A DNA stretch of 64,000 nt from Candidatus Pseudothioglobus singularis PS1. GTDB lineage: Bacteria; Pseudomonadota; Gammaproteobacteria; PS1; Pseudothioglobaceae. The notes under the pieces are model-generated. The model was not told the DNA's origin, did not search any database, and worked only from the letters and a program-made list of their open reading frames with translations. Location: contig NZ_CP006911.1 in assembly GCF_001281385.1 (NCBI RefSeq), forward strand, positions 372,001-436,000. The letters are read 5' to 3'. The position numbers and the translations under genes were made by a program. Positions 54,578 to 64,000 of this stretch are shown here, piece by piece (the stretch's first letter is position 1; each line of letters starts with the position of its first letter).

Positions 54578-54737
54578 CAAATAATTTTTTAGAAAATGGC
54601 TCTTACCTTTAATATTTTTTTTAAACTCATAATTTAGATAAATTAATATATTCCAAGAGTAAATGATTATATAAAATCAAAAATATCCCTACAATACTAA
54701 TGGGAATAAAAAAAGTCTATATTTTGAAGGAGAGAGG

Positions 54738-56078
54738 ATGAGACAAAGAGTTGGAATCATAGGCGCAGGCCCAAGTGGACTGGCACAGTTAAGGGCTTTT
54801 AAGTCTGCTGAAGAAAAAGGAGAAGAGTTGCCAGAAATAGTCTGTTTTGAAAAACAAGACAATTGGGGAGGGCTTTGGAATTATAGCTGGAGAACTGGGC
54901 TTGATCAGCATGGTGAGATTGCGCACAGCAGTATGTATCGTTACCTTTGGTCTAATGGGCCAAAAGAATGCCTTGAATTTGCTGACTATTATTTTGAGGA
55001 ACATTTTGGCCACCCAATTGCCTCATTCCCTCCAAGGGAAGTTTTGTTTGACTATATTCAAGGTAGAGTAGAAAAAGCTAAGGTTAGGAATATGATTCGA
55101 TTTAATACTGCAGTTCGAAATGTTGAATACGATGAAGAAAGTGAACTATTTTCAGTCACAGTGAGTAATCTTGTTGACGATGAAACTTACTCTGAAAAAT
55201 TTGATTATGTCATTGTCGCGAGTGGACACTTTTCAACCCCCAATGTTCCAAATTATGATGGCTTTAGCCATTTTAATGGCAGGATATTACATGCCCATGA
55301 TTTCAGAGACGCTATGGAATTTAAAGACCAAGATATTTTGGTCATAGGCAGTAGTTATTCTGCTGAAGATATTGGTTCACAGTGCTATAAGTATGGCGCT
55401 AAATCAATCACTAGTAGCTACAGAACGGCGCCAATGGGTTTTGGCTGGCCTGAAAATTGGGAAGAAAAGCCAGCGCTAGTTAAGGTGGATGGCAATACGG
55501 CTTTCTTTGCCGATGGGACTTCAAAAGAAGTAGATTCGATCATTCTGTGCACAGGTTACATTCATCATTTCCCCTTCTTACCAGATAGTTTAAGATTAAA
55601 AACTAATAATATCCTTTATCCTCTTGACTTATATAAGGGCGTCGTCTGGGAGAAGAACCCAAGACTTATGTATCTAGGAATGCAAGATCAATGGTACACA
55701 TTTAATATGTTTGATGCGCAAGCTTGGTACGCAAGAGATATCATTCTAAAGAAGATCAGTCTTCCATCTTTTAGTGAAATGCAAGCACATACACTTGAAT
55801 GGCATGAAAAAGAAACAGCACAAGACGATGTTGCATACGCGATTGACTTTCAAGGGGCTTATACTCAGATGCTGATTGATGAGACGGATTATCCTAATTT
55901 TGATATTGAGGGAGTTAACAGAACTTTTATGGACTGGAAACATAATAAGAAGGATGGAATTATGACTTTTAGAGATAAGTCACATGCCTCACTCATGACT
56001 GGAACCGAGTCTCCACCTCACCATACGCCATGGCTTGATGCTTTAGATGATTCTTTAGAAAGCTATCTTGATATTTAA
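54738..56078 (+). CDS. tmm: Trimethylamine monooxygenase
   Basis: A 446-residue flavin monooxygenase closely resembling bacterial Tmm of roseobacters and Methylocella. FAD motif GAGPSG (9-14), the FMO marker [11 protein letters not shown], the NADPH motif [13 protein letters not shown], and Tmm-typical [27 protein letters not shown] and the ending [14 protein letters not shown] are all present. It oxidises trimethylamine to its N-oxide with NADPH and oxygen. The follow-on genes (tdm, dmm) are not in this window, but mgsABC-gmaS at 8-12 kb would handle the methylamine produced. GGAGAGAGG precedes the ATG. Confidence 0.92.
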   Translation: MRQRVGIIGAGPSGLAQLRAFKSAEEKGEELPEIVCFEKQDNWGGLWNYSWRTGLDQHGEIAHSSMYRYLWSNGPKECLEFADYYFEEHFGHPIASFPPREVLFDYIQGRVEKAKVRNMIRFNTAVRNVEYDEESELFSVTVSNLVDDETYSEKFDYVIVASGHFSTPNVPNYDGFSHFNGRILHAHDFRDAMEFKDQDILVIGSSYSAEDIGSQCYKYGAKSITSSYRTAPMGFGWPENWEEKPALVKVDGNTAFFADGTSKEVDSIILCTGYIHHFPFLPDSLRLKTNNILYPLDLYKGVVWEKNPRLMYLGMQDQWYTFNMFDAQAWYARDIILKKISLPSFSEMQAHTLEWHEKETAQDDVAYAIDFQGAYTQMLIDETDYPNFDIEGVNRTFMDWKHNKKDGIMTFRDKSHASLMTGTESPPHHTPWLDALDDSLESYLDI

Positions 56079-56101
56079 TTTAACTGGAGCGCTGTTTCAA
56101 C

Positions 56102-56139
56102 ATATGAATTTTTCATTGAACAAAATGAATTCTTCATAT
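56102..56139. repeat. Interrupted palindrome after tmm
   Basis: ATATGAA and TTCATAT flank TCATT and AATGA with a central six-base loop and two four-base internal loops. It lies in the 140-base gap between tmm and the sdh operon. There is no T run at the plus-strand end, so termination is doubtful. Confidence 0.4.
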
Positions 56140-56218
56140 AAAAAACACAATTAAAGACTAAAATTCACCGGCTTATAAAATATAATATGCAGCTTACTAA
56201 AGGTTAAATTGTTATTCG

Positions 56219-56710
56219 GTGAACAATAAGGTCTATCATAAAATTGAAAACTCTTCAATTGAAGACGTTCTAGAGCGTGCGAGACAATATCGTTCTTTGC
56301 TTCAGCCCGAAATGGCAATTAGCATTTGCCTAGATATTTTTGCTGTTGATAACAATAATCAAGACGCTTTAGTCATATATATTCTTGCATTAACCGATCA
56401 GCTATCTCAGAGTGAATCTAAGGTCCACCGTAATAAAATTACAGATAGTATCAAAAAACTTAATTCAGAATTTTTACGTCATTATTACTCGGGAATTTTC
56501 CTAGAGAGGCAAGCAAGAAGCTTACTAAAGCACTCCATGTCTCGATCTTTTGCATATGATGGATTTATTGAAGCAATTGCAGAATTTGAGATCGCAGAAA
56601 AAATGGCTCCTGAACATTGCGCTGACCCAATTTTGCGATACAACAGTTGTCTAAGAACAATAAAAAAAGAGAACCTTCAACCACGTCAAGAATTCGATGA
56701 ACTATACTAA
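56219..56710 (+). CDS. TPR-like hypothetical protein upstream of sdh
   Basis: A 163-residue protein starting at GTG. It looks all-helical with TPR-like spacing (LLQPEMAISICLDIFAVDNNN; EAIAEFEIAEKMAPEHCADP), no signal peptide and no membrane helix. I do not recognise a named family. It overlaps the succinate dehydrogenase membrane subunit gene by 14 bases, so it is translationally coupled and may assist assembly or simply share the transcript. Confidence 0.65.
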   Translation: MNNKVYHKIENSSIEDVLERARQYRSLLQPEMAISICLDIFAVDNNNQDALVIYILALTDQLSQSESKVHRNKITDSIKKLNSEFLRHYYSGIFLERQARSLLKHSMSRSFAYDGFIEAIAEFEIAEKMAPEHCADPILRYNSCLRTIKKENLQPRQEFDELY

Positions 56711-57302
56711 TAACCGAACAGTCAGTCTCAAAAAAATGATGGCAATGGCTGGATTATTTTGGTTTTTTTTCCTAATATTCTATCTATTGGGAGCTCTAAC
56801 CTTTCACTCTGGTGAAGAGGCCTTTACTGCATTTTATGTCTGGTTTAATGGCTCAATTTTTTATCCTGTTTTAGCCACTTTATTAATAGCGACACTAGCT
56901 TTCCATGTAGTTGTTGCTGTTACGAGGCAACTTTCAAATAATATAAGTAGTGGTGATCGATATAAAAAACCTTATCCAAAGGCTGTCCCCCGAATAGTGG
57001 CATGGTCAGGTGCGTCTATTATTCTTATTTTTATCATTACGCACACCGTTCAAATGTTGTCTATTAATACTGTTGATTTATATTCGGAAATTACCAATAT
57101 TTTTCAAAGGCCAGTAATGTGGGCCATATATGGGCTTGGAATGATTGCCATTTCAACACACTTACATCATGGACTTTCAAATGTACTTCAGACTTTGGGC
57201 GTTTCAAGCAAACAACATAAGGGTATTGCTCTCTTGATTGTTCTTCTTATCATGGCAGGTTATGCCTCAATTCCATTAGGTATTTTGTATGCAAAAGTTT
57301 AA
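56697..57302 (+). CDS. sdhC: Succinate dehydrogenase cytochrome b subunit (single-subunit, five-helix type)
   Basis: A 201-residue membrane protein with five hydrophobic segments. Likely heme ligands are His in [18 protein letters not shown] and [10 protein letters not shown]. It matches the diheme b558-type anchor found in Bacteroidetes and epsilonproteobacteria (type B), not the separate sdhC and sdhD of other gammaproteobacteria. It passes electrons between quinone and the flavoprotein complex. It overlaps sdhA by 14 bases. Confidence 0.85.
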   Translation: MNYTNNRTVSLKKMMAMAGLFWFFFLIFYLLGALTFHSGEEAFTAFYVWFNGSIFYPVLATLLIATLAFHVVVAVTRQLSNNISSGDRYKKPYPKAVPRIVAWSGASIILIFIITHTVQMLSINTVDLYSEITNIFQRPVMWAIYGLGMIAISTHLHHGLSNVLQTLGVSSKQHKGIALLIVLLIMAGYASIPLGILYAKV

Positions 57303-59217
57303 TTCAAATGTTCCAACAGGGCCTCTAGAGAATCGTTGGGAGAAGCATAAATTTGAGCTTGCTCTTATAGCGCCCCAAAATAGGAAAAAATACAATGTAA
57401 TAGTCATTGGGACTGGTCTGGCAGGTGCATCATTATGTGCCACCTTAGGTGAGGCAGGATACAATGTCCAGTCTTTTTGTTACAATGATAGTCCCAGAAG
57501 AGCCCATTCAATTGCAGCTCAAGGCGGAGTCAATGCTAGTAAAAATTATCAAAATGATGGAGATAGTACCTGGAGACTTTTTTACGACACTATCAAGGGT
57601 GGAGATTTTAGAGCGAGAGAGTCCAATATTTATCGTTTAGCTCAATTGAGTTGTAACATTATTGATCAAGCCGTATCCCAGGGCGTTCCTTTTGCCAGAG
57701 AATACAGTGGTTATTTGGCAAATAGATCTTTTGGTGGCACCCAAGTGTCCCGAACTTTCTATGCTAGAGGTCAAACCGGCCAGCAACTCCTTTTAGGCGC
57801 ATATAGTTCTATGAGTAAAGAAATCGCCTCAGGGAGAGTTAAACATAAGTCAAGATGTGAAATGTTAGAAGTCATACTTATTGATGGAAAGGCCAGGGGT
57901 ATTGTTGTAAGAGACCTAACGACTGGTGAAATTTCATCTCATACAGCTGATTGTGTTGTAATGTGCACGGGGGGCTATAGTAATGCTTACTATCTGTCAA
58001 CAAATGCAAAAGGCTGTAACACCTCTGCAACATGGAGAGCCCATAAGAATGGAGCTTACTTTGCAAATCCAAGCTTTACTCAAATCCACCCCACATGTGT
58101 CCCACCAACTGGCGACAGCCAGTCAAAGCTCACATTGATGAGTGAGTCACTGAGAAATGATGGCCGCATATGGGCTCCAAAAAATAAAGAAGATTGCGAT
58201 AAGAGTCCAAATGATATTGCAGAAGAAGATCGTGATTACTTTTTAGAGAGAATGTATCCAGCCTTTGCTAATCTTGTTCCAAGAGATATTGCTTCCAGAG
58301 CTCTTAAGGGTATATGTGATGAAGGAAGAGGAATTGGTTCAGTTGTAAATAATCAGCGCCTTGGGGTTTATCTTGATTTTTCCTCGGTGATTCAAAAAAT
58401 GGGGACTGAAAAGGTTAAAGAGAAATACGGAAATTTATTCGATATGTATAAGAGTATTACCGGTGAAAACCCTTATGAAGTTCCAATGAAAATTTATCCA
58501 GCTCCTCATTACACAATGGGTGGCTTATGGGTTGATTACAATTTGATGACAACAATAGATGGTTTGTTTGCTTGCGGAGAGTCTAATTTTTCAGACCATG
58601 GCGCTAATCGCCTTGGAGCTTCTGCTTTGATGCAAGGCCTTGCAGATGGATATTTTGTTGCTCCACAGACAGTAGCTAACTATCTAGCACGAGGAAAATT
58701 TGAGGAGGTTAATGATGACCATCCTGAGGTATTGGCAGCCGTTGATTCAGTTAAAAGTCGCATTGATAGTTTAATGAATGCTCCTGATCCTCAGCATTCT
58801 CCAGATTACTTCCATAGAAAGATAGGAAGTATTTTGTGGACGTCATGTGGAATGGCAAGAGATAAGGATTCGCTCAAAGATGCAATCGCTTCAATTGAGA
58901 AACTCAAGTCAGATTTTTGGCAAAAAATTAAAGTGACTGGTGTTGACAAAGATTTTAATCAGACACTTGAAAAGGCTGGAAGGGTTGCAGATTTTATTGA
59001 ACTTGGATATTTAATGTGTGTTGATGCTTTGGATCGAGATGAATCATGCGGTGCGCATGCGCGCCTTGAGTATTTGGCTGAAAGTGGAGACGCGATGAGG
59101 GATGATGAAAATTTTGGATATGTGGCTGCTTGGGAGTTCAGTGATGACAAACCTGTACTTCATAAAGAGCAACTTGATTTCGAGTTTATCAAGCCAACAT
59201 ATAGGGACTACAAATGA
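57289..59217 (+). CDS. sdhA: Succinate dehydrogenase/fumarate reductase flavoprotein
   Basis: A 642-residue flavoprotein, longer than classical SdhA and like the type B enzymes. The FAD motif is [11 protein letters not shown] and the covalent FAD His is H73 in [11 protein letters not shown]. Active-site regions [13 protein letters not shown], the ERD-type [10 protein letters not shown] and [15 protein letters not shown] are clear. It interconverts succinate and fumarate. The gene overlaps both neighbours. Malate dehydrogenase and malic enzyme follow, making a TCA cluster. Confidence 0.93.
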   Translation: MQKFNSNVPTGPLENRWEKHKFELALIAPQNRKKYNVIVIGTGLAGASLCATLGEAGYNVQSFCYNDSPRRAHSIAAQGGVNASKNYQNDGDSTWRLFYDTIKGGDFRARESNIYRLAQLSCNIIDQAVSQGVPFAREYSGYLANRSFGGTQVSRTFYARGQTGQQLLLGAYSSMSKEIASGRVKHKSRCEMLEVILIDGKARGIVVRDLTTGEISSHTADCVVMCTGGYSNAYYLSTNAKGCNTSATWRAHKNGAYFANPSFTQIHPTCVPPTGDSQSKLTLMSESLRNDGRIWAPKNKEDCDKSPNDIAEEDRDYFLERMYPAFANLVPRDIASRALKGICDEGRGIGSVVNNQRLGVYLDFSSVIQKMGTEKVKEKYGNLFDMYKSITGENPYEVPMKIYPAPHYTMGGLWVDYNLMTTIDGLFACGESNFSDHGANRLGASALMQGLADGYFVAPQTVANYLARGKFEEVNDDHPEVLAAVDSVKSRIDSLMNAPDPQHSPDYFHRKIGSILWTSCGMARDKDSLKDAIASIEKLKSDFWQKIKVTGVDKDFNQTLEKAGRVADFIELGYLMCVDALDRDESCGAHARLEYLAESGDAMRDDENFGYVAAWEFSDDKPVLHKEQLDFEFIKPTYRDYK

Positions 59218-59936
59218 ATTTTACATTACATATCTGGCGACAAAAAAATACGCAAAGTGGTGGAAGTTTTGTCACCTACAAGATAAGCGATATTGACAGT
59301 GACACTTCTTTTCTTGAGATGCTCGATCAGCTAAATGAAGAGCTTATAGAAAAAGGGGAGGACTGTGTTGTTTTTGATTATGATTGCCGAGAGGGTATTT
59401 GTGGTACTTGTTCATTGGTAATAAATGGGCATCCTCATGGTGAAAAAAAGGCCACTACAACTTGTCAGCTATATATGAGGGATTACGCAAATAAAAGGGA
59501 ATTATGGATTGAGCCTTGGAGGGCAAAAAGCTTTCCAATAGTCAAGGATCTTGCAGTCAAGCGAGAGGCATTCGACCGAATCATTCAATCTGGTGGATTT
59601 ATTTCTGTGTCAGTTGGCTCTGCTCCAGAGGCCAACTCACAATTAGTCAATAAAGATGATGCTGATTGTGCATTTGATTCAGCAACTTGTATTGGCTGTG
59701 GTGCATGCGTTGCAGTTTGTCCAAATGCTTCAGCTTCATTATTTGTAGCCGCAAAAATCAACCATTTTGAACGCTTACCTCAGGGAAAAATTGAAAGCAA
59801 AAAGCGGGCAGAGAGGATGATTAATCAGATGGAAGAGGAAGGGTTTGGAAGTTGTTCAAATCATCGACATTGCGAAACGGTTTGTCCAAAAGAAATTTCG
59901 GTTAGCAATATTGCTGCCATGAATAATTTACTATAA
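59214..59936 (+). CDS. sdhB: Succinate dehydrogenase iron-sulfur subunit
   Basis: A 240-residue subunit with three clusters. [2Fe-2S]: C58, C63, C66 and C84 ([10 protein letters not shown]...TTTCQ). [4Fe-4S] and [3Fe-4S]: [13 protein letters not shown] and [12 protein letters not shown] with CSNH. It carries electrons from FAD to the heme-bearing membrane subunit. The pattern again is the type B form. It overlaps sdhA by four bases and precedes mdh by 20. Confidence 0.93.
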   Translation: MNFTLHIWRQKNTQSGGSFVTYKISDIDSDTSFLEMLDQLNEELIEKGEDCVVFDYDCREGICGTCSLVINGHPHGEKKATTTCQLYMRDYANKRELWIEPWRAKSFPIVKDLAVKREAFDRIIQSGGFISVSVGSAPEANSQLVNKDDADCAFDSATCIGCGACVAVCPNASASLFVAAKINHFERLPQGKIESKKRAERMINQMEEEGFGSCSNHRHCETVCPKEISVSNIAAMNNLL

Positions 59937-59956
59937 AAATAATTAATTTAGGAGAT

Positions 59957-60895
59957 GTGATGAAAGTTGTAATATTAGGTGCTGCAGGTGGAATTGGTCA
60001 GGCTCTTGCCTTGCTTCTTAAAACAGAGCTTCCCAGCGGAACAGAATTGTCTTTGTATGATATTGCTCCAGTAACGCCCGGGGTTGCAGCTGATTTAAGT
60101 CACATCCCAACTCCAGTTAAAGTGGAAGGTTATTCGGGTGAAGATCCCTCTCCTGCTTTATTAAATGCTGATATTGTATTGATCTCTGCTGGTGTGGCTC
60201 GTAAGCCTGGCATGGATCGTTCAGATTTGTTTAATATTAATGCTGGAATTGTAAAAAATCTCGTTTCTTCTTGTGCTGATAATTGCCCCAAAGCCCTTAT
60301 TGGTATAATTACTAATCCAGTTAACACAACTGTTGCAATTGCGGCTGAAGTTTTAAAAAATAAGGGTGTTTATGATCCCGCAAAGTTATTTGGAGTCACC
60401 ACTCTTGATGTGATTCGCTCAAGTACATTTGTTGCTGAAGTCTTCAATAAAGATCCAATGGATGTTAAAGTGCCAGTTATTGGGGGACATTCTGGAATCA
60501 CTATTCTTCCCCTTCTCTCTCAATCTGGCTTCGAATTCAGTGACGATGATGCAGCCGCAATGACTAAACGGATTCAAAATGCAGGTACAGAAGTTGTCGA
60601 TGCTAAAGCAGGGGGTGGCTCGGCCACATTGTCAATGGGACAGGCAGCCGCTAAATTTGGCTTATCTCTAGTAAGAGCCCTAAATGGTGAAAAAGACGTC
60701 ATAGAGTGCACCTACGTTGAAGGATCTGGAGAGTTGGCTAGATTTTTTGCTCAGCCAGTGCTATTGGGTAAGAATGGTGTCGAAAAAATACTCAATTATG
60801 GCACTCTTTCAGATTTTGAACAGACTACCCTAGATGACGCCCTTGACACGCTCAGATCTGATATAAAAATCGGCGAAGAGTTTGTAAAGTATTAG
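59957..60895 (+). CDS. mdh: Malate dehydrogenase
   Basis: A 312-residue MDH of the E. coli/mitochondrial type. NAD motif [14 protein letters not shown], then the substrate Arg residues in [24 protein letters not shown], and the catalytic His in [12 protein letters not shown]. It oxidises malate to oxaloacetate with NAD. GGAGATG-type ribosome site precedes the ATG. It belongs to the sdh-mdh-malic enzyme run. Confidence 0.96.
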   Translation: MMKVVILGAAGGIGQALALLLKTELPSGTELSLYDIAPVTPGVAADLSHIPTPVKVEGYSGEDPSPALLNADIVLISAGVARKPGMDRSDLFNINAGIVKNLVSSCADNCPKALIGIITNPVNTTVAIAAEVLKNKGVYDPAKLFGVTTLDVIRSSTFVAEVFNKDPMDVKVPVIGGHSGITILPLLSQSGFEFSDDDAAAMTKRIQNAGTEVVDAKAGGGSATLSMGQAAAKFGLSLVRALNGEKDVIECTYVEGSGELARFFAQPVLLGKNGVEKILNYGTLSDFEQTTLDDALDTLRSDIKIGEEFVKY

Positions 60896-60921
60896 TTAAT
60901 TAACAAAATTTAAGGGTCAGA

Positions 60922-62148
60922 ATGTCAAAAAGTTTGCATGATAGAGCTCTAGCTTATCACAAAGAAGGTGGACCTGGGAAGCTTGATGTAACCTCCCATA
61001 AAAAACTTGATAATGATCAAGATCTCAGTTTGGCATACAGCCCTGGCGTTGCTGCGCCGGTAAGGGAGATTGCTAAAGATCAGAGTAATGTATACCAATA
61101 CACAATTAAGGGTAATTTGGTAGCGGTTATCACTGACGGTTCAGCGGTTTTAGGTCTTGGAAATGTTGGTCCTTTAGCAGCAAAGCCAGTTATGGAAGGA
61201 AAAGCAGTTTTATTCAAACACTTTGCAGGCATCAATGTTTTTAATATTGAGCTTGATACTCAAAATGTTGATGAAATAGTTAATACGGTTAAGAATATTG
61301 CACCTACTTTTGGCGGAATCAATTTGGAAGATATTTCTGCCCCACGCTGCTTTGAAATTGAAGAGCGATTAATTAAAGAGCTAGATATTCCTGTATTTCA
61401 TGATGATCAACACGGTACTGCCATTATTGTTGCAGCTGGACTTTTAAATGCTCTTGAAATTCAAGGAAAATCAGTTACTTCTGCTAAGATTGTTGTTGCA
61501 GGTGGCGGTTCTGCTGGCATAGCAACTCTAGATTTATTAGTAAATCTTGGATTTAAAAAAGAAAATATGATTCTGGTTGACCGAAGGGGCGTTGTTTCTA
61601 AAGAACAAATAAGCATCGTTAATAAGTATAAAGCAGCTTTTGCGGTGAATACGAGTAAAAAAACTTTGGGTGATGCAATTGATGGAGCCGATGTCTTGAT
61701 TGGCGTTGCAAGAGGTAATCTTGTTACTCAAGCTATGATTAAATCGATGGCCAAAAAGCCAATTATCTTTGCTTTATCTAATCCTGATCCTGAAATTTCA
61801 GTTGAGGATGTTTTTGCTTGTAGAGATGATGCATTGATGGCAACTGGCAGAAGTGATTTTCCAAATCAGGTTAATAATGTGATTGGTTTTCCTTATATTT
61901 TTAGAGGAGCGTTAGATGCTAATTCCAAGATTATCAATACTGAAATGAAAGTTGCAGCTGTGCATGCTATTAAGGATCTCGCAAAGCTACCTGCCCCTCA
62001 ATCTCTATTAGAAATTTATCAAGTTGAAGAGCTCAGTTTTGGTAAAGATTATTTCATTCCAAAACCTTTTGATCCTAGACTCATTGACCTGATTCCAAAA
62101 GCTATATTTGATGCCGCAGTAAAGAGTGGAGTTTCACGCTTAAAATAA
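60922..62148 (+). CDS. Malic enzyme, short form without phosphotransacetylase domain
   Basis: A 408-residue malic enzyme. Catalytic Tyr in SLAYSPGVAAP, Lys in AKPVMEGKAVLFK, the HDDQHGTAIIVAAG motif and a Rossmann motif VAGGGSAGIATL. The C-terminal phosphotransacetylase-like part of many MaeB proteins is missing, so this is the short single-domain type. It decarboxylates malate to pyruvate with NAD(P)H formation. It lies 26 bases after mdh. Confidence 0.93.
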   Translation: MSKSLHDRALAYHKEGGPGKLDVTSHKKLDNDQDLSLAYSPGVAAPVREIAKDQSNVYQYTIKGNLVAVITDGSAVLGLGNVGPLAAKPVMEGKAVLFKHFAGINVFNIELDTQNVDEIVNTVKNIAPTFGGINLEDISAPRCFEIEERLIKELDIPVFHDDQHGTAIIVAAGLLNALEIQGKSVTSAKIVVAGGGSAGIATLDLLVNLGFKKENMILVDRRGVVSKEQISIVNKYKAAFAVNTSKKTLGDAIDGADVLIGVARGNLVTQAMIKSMAKKPIIFALSNPDPEISVEDVFACRDDALMATGRSDFPNQVNNVIGFPYIFRGALDANSKIINTEMKVAAVHAIKDLAKLPAPQSLLEIYQVEELSFGKDYFIPKPFDPRLIDLIPKAIFDAAVKSGVSRLK

Positions 62149-62183
62149 TCATTTTTATACCTCATAATTAGCTTATTTAATCC

Positions 62184-62212
62184 TTGCTAAGCAGAATTAG
62201 TTATGGGATAAT
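62184..62212 (+). promoter_or_regulatory. Sigma70-type promoter of the tRNA-tuf operon
   Basis: TTGCTA and GATAAT with a 17-base spacer, the -10 ending 16 bases before tRNA-Tyr. It lies immediately after the malic enzyme gene. Confidence 0.75.
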
Positions 62213-62228
62213 GTCCGATTGTTTTTTT

Positions 62229-62313
62229 GGAGGGGTGGCCGAGTGGTTAAAGGCGACGGACTGTAAATCCGTTCTCTCTGAGTACGTTGGTTCGAATCCA
62301 ACTCCCTCCACCA
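62229..62313 (+). tRNA. tRNA-Tyr (anticodon GTA)
   Basis: An 85-base class II tRNA. Acceptor GGAGGGG pairs with TCCCTCC; anticodon stem ACGGA/TCCGT encloses CTGTAAA; GTTGG TTCGAAT CCAAC forms the T arm; CCA is encoded. Confidence 0.97.
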
Positions 62314-62334
62314 GAGAAAAAAGAAAAGGAAATT

Positions 62335-62408
62335 GCGGGTGTCGTATATTGGTATTACCTTAGCCTTCCAAGCTAATGAGGTGGGTTCGATTCCCATCAC
62401 CCGCTCCA
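62335..62408 (+). tRNA. tRNA-Gly (anticodon TCC)
   Basis: A 74-base tRNA with acceptor GCGGGTG/CACCCGC, anticodon stem TTAGC/GCTAA around CTTCCAA, and encoded CCA. Confidence 0.97.
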
Positions 62409-62423
62409 AGTGGTTAGGACTGT

Positions 62424-62499
<76 letters not shown>

Positions 62500-62530
62500 C
62501 TTTAATTTGAATGTATACAGAGGATTAAAA

Positions 62531-63721
62531 ATGGCAAAAGAAAAATTTGAAAGAACCAAACCACACGTAAATGTGGGAACAATTGGTCACGTTGACCATG
62601 GTAAAACGACTTTAACTGCAGCCCTTACTAAGGTGATGGCTGAAGCCCGTGGCGGTGAGTTCAAGGATTACGCAGATATTGATAATGCTCCTGAAGAAAG
62701 AGAGCGTGGTATCACTATCTCAACAGCACACGTAGAGTATGAGTCAGAAGCTCGTCACTACGCACACGTTGACTGTCCAGGACACGCTGACTATGTAAAG
62801 AACATGATTACAGGCGCTGCACAGATGGACGGCGCTATTATTGTAATCGCTGCTACTGATGGACCAATGGCTCAAACACGTGAGCACATTCTATTGTCTC
62901 GTCAGGTCGGTGTTCCATATATTGTTGTTTACATGAATAAAGCGGATATGGTTGACGATGAAGAACTCGTTGAACTTGTTGAAATGGAAATCCGTGAGCT
63001 TCTAACAGAATATGAATTCCCAGGTGATGACACGCCGGTTGTTTTTGGTTCAGCACTAAAAGCACTCGAGGGTGACACATCAGATATCGGTGTTCCTTCA
63101 ATCCTGAAGTTGGTTGAAGCGTTAGACACTTATATCCCAACACCAGAGCGTGATACAGATAAGACATTCCTTATGCCAATTGAGGACGTGTTCTCAATCT
63201 CAGGTCGTGGAACGGTTGTTACTGGTCGTATCGAGCGCGGCGTTGTAAACGTGGGTGATGAAATCGAAATCGTAGGTATTAAAGACACTCAGTTGACAAC
63301 TTGTACAGGTGTTGAAATGTTTAGAAAGTTGCTTGACTCAGGTGAAGCAGGTGATAACGTCGGTGTTCTTCTTCGTGGTACCAAGCGTGAAGAAGTTGAG
63401 CGTGGTCAAGTACTCGCTAAGAAAGGTACGATCAACCCGCACACTAAGTTTGAAGCTGAAGTCTATATCTTAAGCAAAGAAGAAGGTGGCCGTCATACGC
63501 CATTCTTCAACAACTATCGTCCACAGTTCTACTTCAGAACAACAGACGTAACTGGCGCATGTGAATTACCATCAGGTACTGAAATGGTGATGCCAGGCGA
63601 CAATGTGAAGATGACAGTTGAGTTACTTGCTCCAATTGCAATGGAAGAGGGTTTAAGATTTGCAATTAGAGAAGGCGGACGCACGGTAGGTGCTGGAGTC
63701 GTCTCGAAGATTACGAGTTAA
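62531..63721 (+). CDS. tuf: Elongation factor Tu
   Basis: A 396-residue EF-Tu. G motifs [18 protein letters not shown] and NKADM are intact, as are domains 2 and 3 ([32 protein letters not shown] in part). The start at 62531 with AGAGGA upstream is preferred over a farther in-frame ATG that would add eight residues. Codon use is more GC-rich at third positions than in neighbours, as expected for a highly expressed gene. Confidence 0.98.
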   Translation: MAKEKFERTKPHVNVGTIGHVDHGKTTLTAALTKVMAEARGGEFKDYADIDNAPEERERGITISTAHVEYESEARHYAHVDCPGHADYVKNMITGAAQMDGAIIVIAATDGPMAQTREHILLSRQVGVPYIVVYMNKADMVDDEELVELVEMEIRELLTEYEFPGDDTPVVFGSALKALEGDTSDIGVPSILKLVEALDTYIPTPERDTDKTFLMPIEDVFSISGRGTVVTGRIERGVVNVGDEIEIVGIKDTQLTTCTGVEMFRKLLDSGEAGDNVGVLLRGTKREEVERGQVLAKKGTINPHTKFEAEVYILSKEEGGRHTPFFNNYRPQFYFRTTDVTGACELPSGTEMVMPGDNVKMTVELLAPIAMEEGLRFAIREGGRTVGAGVVSKITS

Positions 63722-63737
63722 AAAGTATTTAAAGTAG

Positions 63738-63764
63738 GTGGCTACTCTTGAGTGGCCACTTTTA
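63738..63764 (+). terminator. Hairpin after tuf, possible terminator
   Basis: GTGGCTACT pairs with AGTGGCCAC (one G-U) around CTTG and is followed by only four T residues. It may be a partial terminator between tuf and tRNA-Trp. Confidence 0.55.
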
Positions 63765-63777
63765 GGATTTGATATAT

Positions 63778-63853
63778 AGGCAAGTGGCTCAATTGGTAGA
63801 GTAGTGGTCTCCAAAACCATTGGTTGGGGGTTCGAGTCCCTCCTTGCCTGCCA
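63778..63853 (+). tRNA. tRNA-Trp (anticodon CCA)
   Basis: A 76-base tRNA with acceptor AGGCAAG/CTTGCCT, anticodon loop CTCCAAA, and encoded CCA. It lies in the standard tuf-tRNA-Trp-secE order. Confidence 0.97.
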
Positions 63854-63868
63854 AATTAAAGGATATAT

Positions 63869-64000
63869 GTGGCTAAACAAATAGACAATTTAAAGAGTGG
63901 TTCTGATCAATGGAAGACTATCCTGGCAGTTGTTGTAGTTATTGCTACACTTGCTTTGTATTATGTAAACCCTCTCAATTTCAATTCTCTGACTAAGGTG
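63869..64000 (+). CDS. secE: Preprotein translocase subunit SecE, N-terminal part
   Basis: The first 44 codons of an open frame starting with GTG (overlapping ATG at 63867 meets a stop after five codons). AAAGGATAT lies upstream. The fragment has a short polar start, SDQWKTILAVVVVIATLALYY membrane helix (part) and the tRNA-Trp neighbour typical of secE. SecE stabilises the SecY channel. The gene runs off the window. Confidence 0.85.
   Translation, partial: MAKQIDNLKSGSDQWKTILAVVVVIATLALYYVNPLNFNSLTKV

Noticed and set aside
63653-63880. Open frame on the minus strand over tRNA-Trp
   Set aside because: Antisense to tRNA-Trp and the end of tuf; another tRNA-derived artefact.

Overview
The window reads as a compact, AT-rich gammaproteobacterial chromosome. 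Genes are closely packed, several neighbours overlap by ATGA, and no gap without a gene exceeds 300 bases. The order tRNA-Tyr, tRNA-Gly, tRNA-Thr, tuf, tRNA-Trp, secE, together with CmoB, BamC, Hda, siroheme synthase and the mraZ-rsmH-ftsL-ftsI set, is typical of Gammaproteobacteria. Genes for trimethylamine oxidation and methylamine assimilation (tmm, mgsABC, gmaS) point to a marine methylated-amine user. My best guess is a SUP05/Arctic96BD-19 (Thioglobaceae) relative, inferred from gene content only.

Left part (1-13.9 kb): the end of acetoacetyl-CoA synthetase and a glycerate kinase are followed by an amine-related block. It has two divergent Rieske oxygenases (one with a D-2-hydroxyacid dehydrogenase behind it), then a run of VOC enzyme, cupin, Lrp-type regulator and a glutamine-synthetase-like ligase. 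After these come a three-gene split glutamate synthase (mgsABC-like), a second glutamine-synthetase-like ligase (gmaS-like), a MetX-like alpha/beta hydrolase and a CsaA-like protein. The second half fits the N-methylglutamate route. The first half looks like an undescribed pathway for another amine.

Middle (13.9-43.5 kb): mostly housekeeping. It holds a PfkB kinase, an ABC exporter, a MOSC protein, bioC-znuA, cmoB, frr-pyrH, uvrA, purMN, pgsA-hda, cysG, tRNA-Leu, a TetR-controlled SDR/metallo-hydrolase operon, ccmF-ccmI, dapE-trmD-dapA-bamC and a divergent NAD-type DNA ligase. At 20.4-22.7 kb lie two adjacent secreted alanine-rich coiled-coil proteins of unknown function that share an exact 225-base block and a C-terminal two-cysteine domain.

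Right part (43.5-64 kb): glnK-amtB and an ANTAR-domain antiterminator gene. The glnK leader folds by hand into ANTAR-type hexaloop hairpins that are mutually exclusive with an intrinsic terminator, and a second similar set follows. I consider this RNA switch and the repeat-protein pair the most interesting finds. Then come hisIE as two genes, prfB without the programmed frameshift, rpsO, an LpxL-like acyltransferase lacking the usual acidic residue, dnaG, a cell-division cluster with a four-repeat MraZ box, tmm, a fumarate-reductase-like succinate dehydrogenase operon, malate dehydrogenase, malic enzyme, and the tRNA-tuf-secE block.
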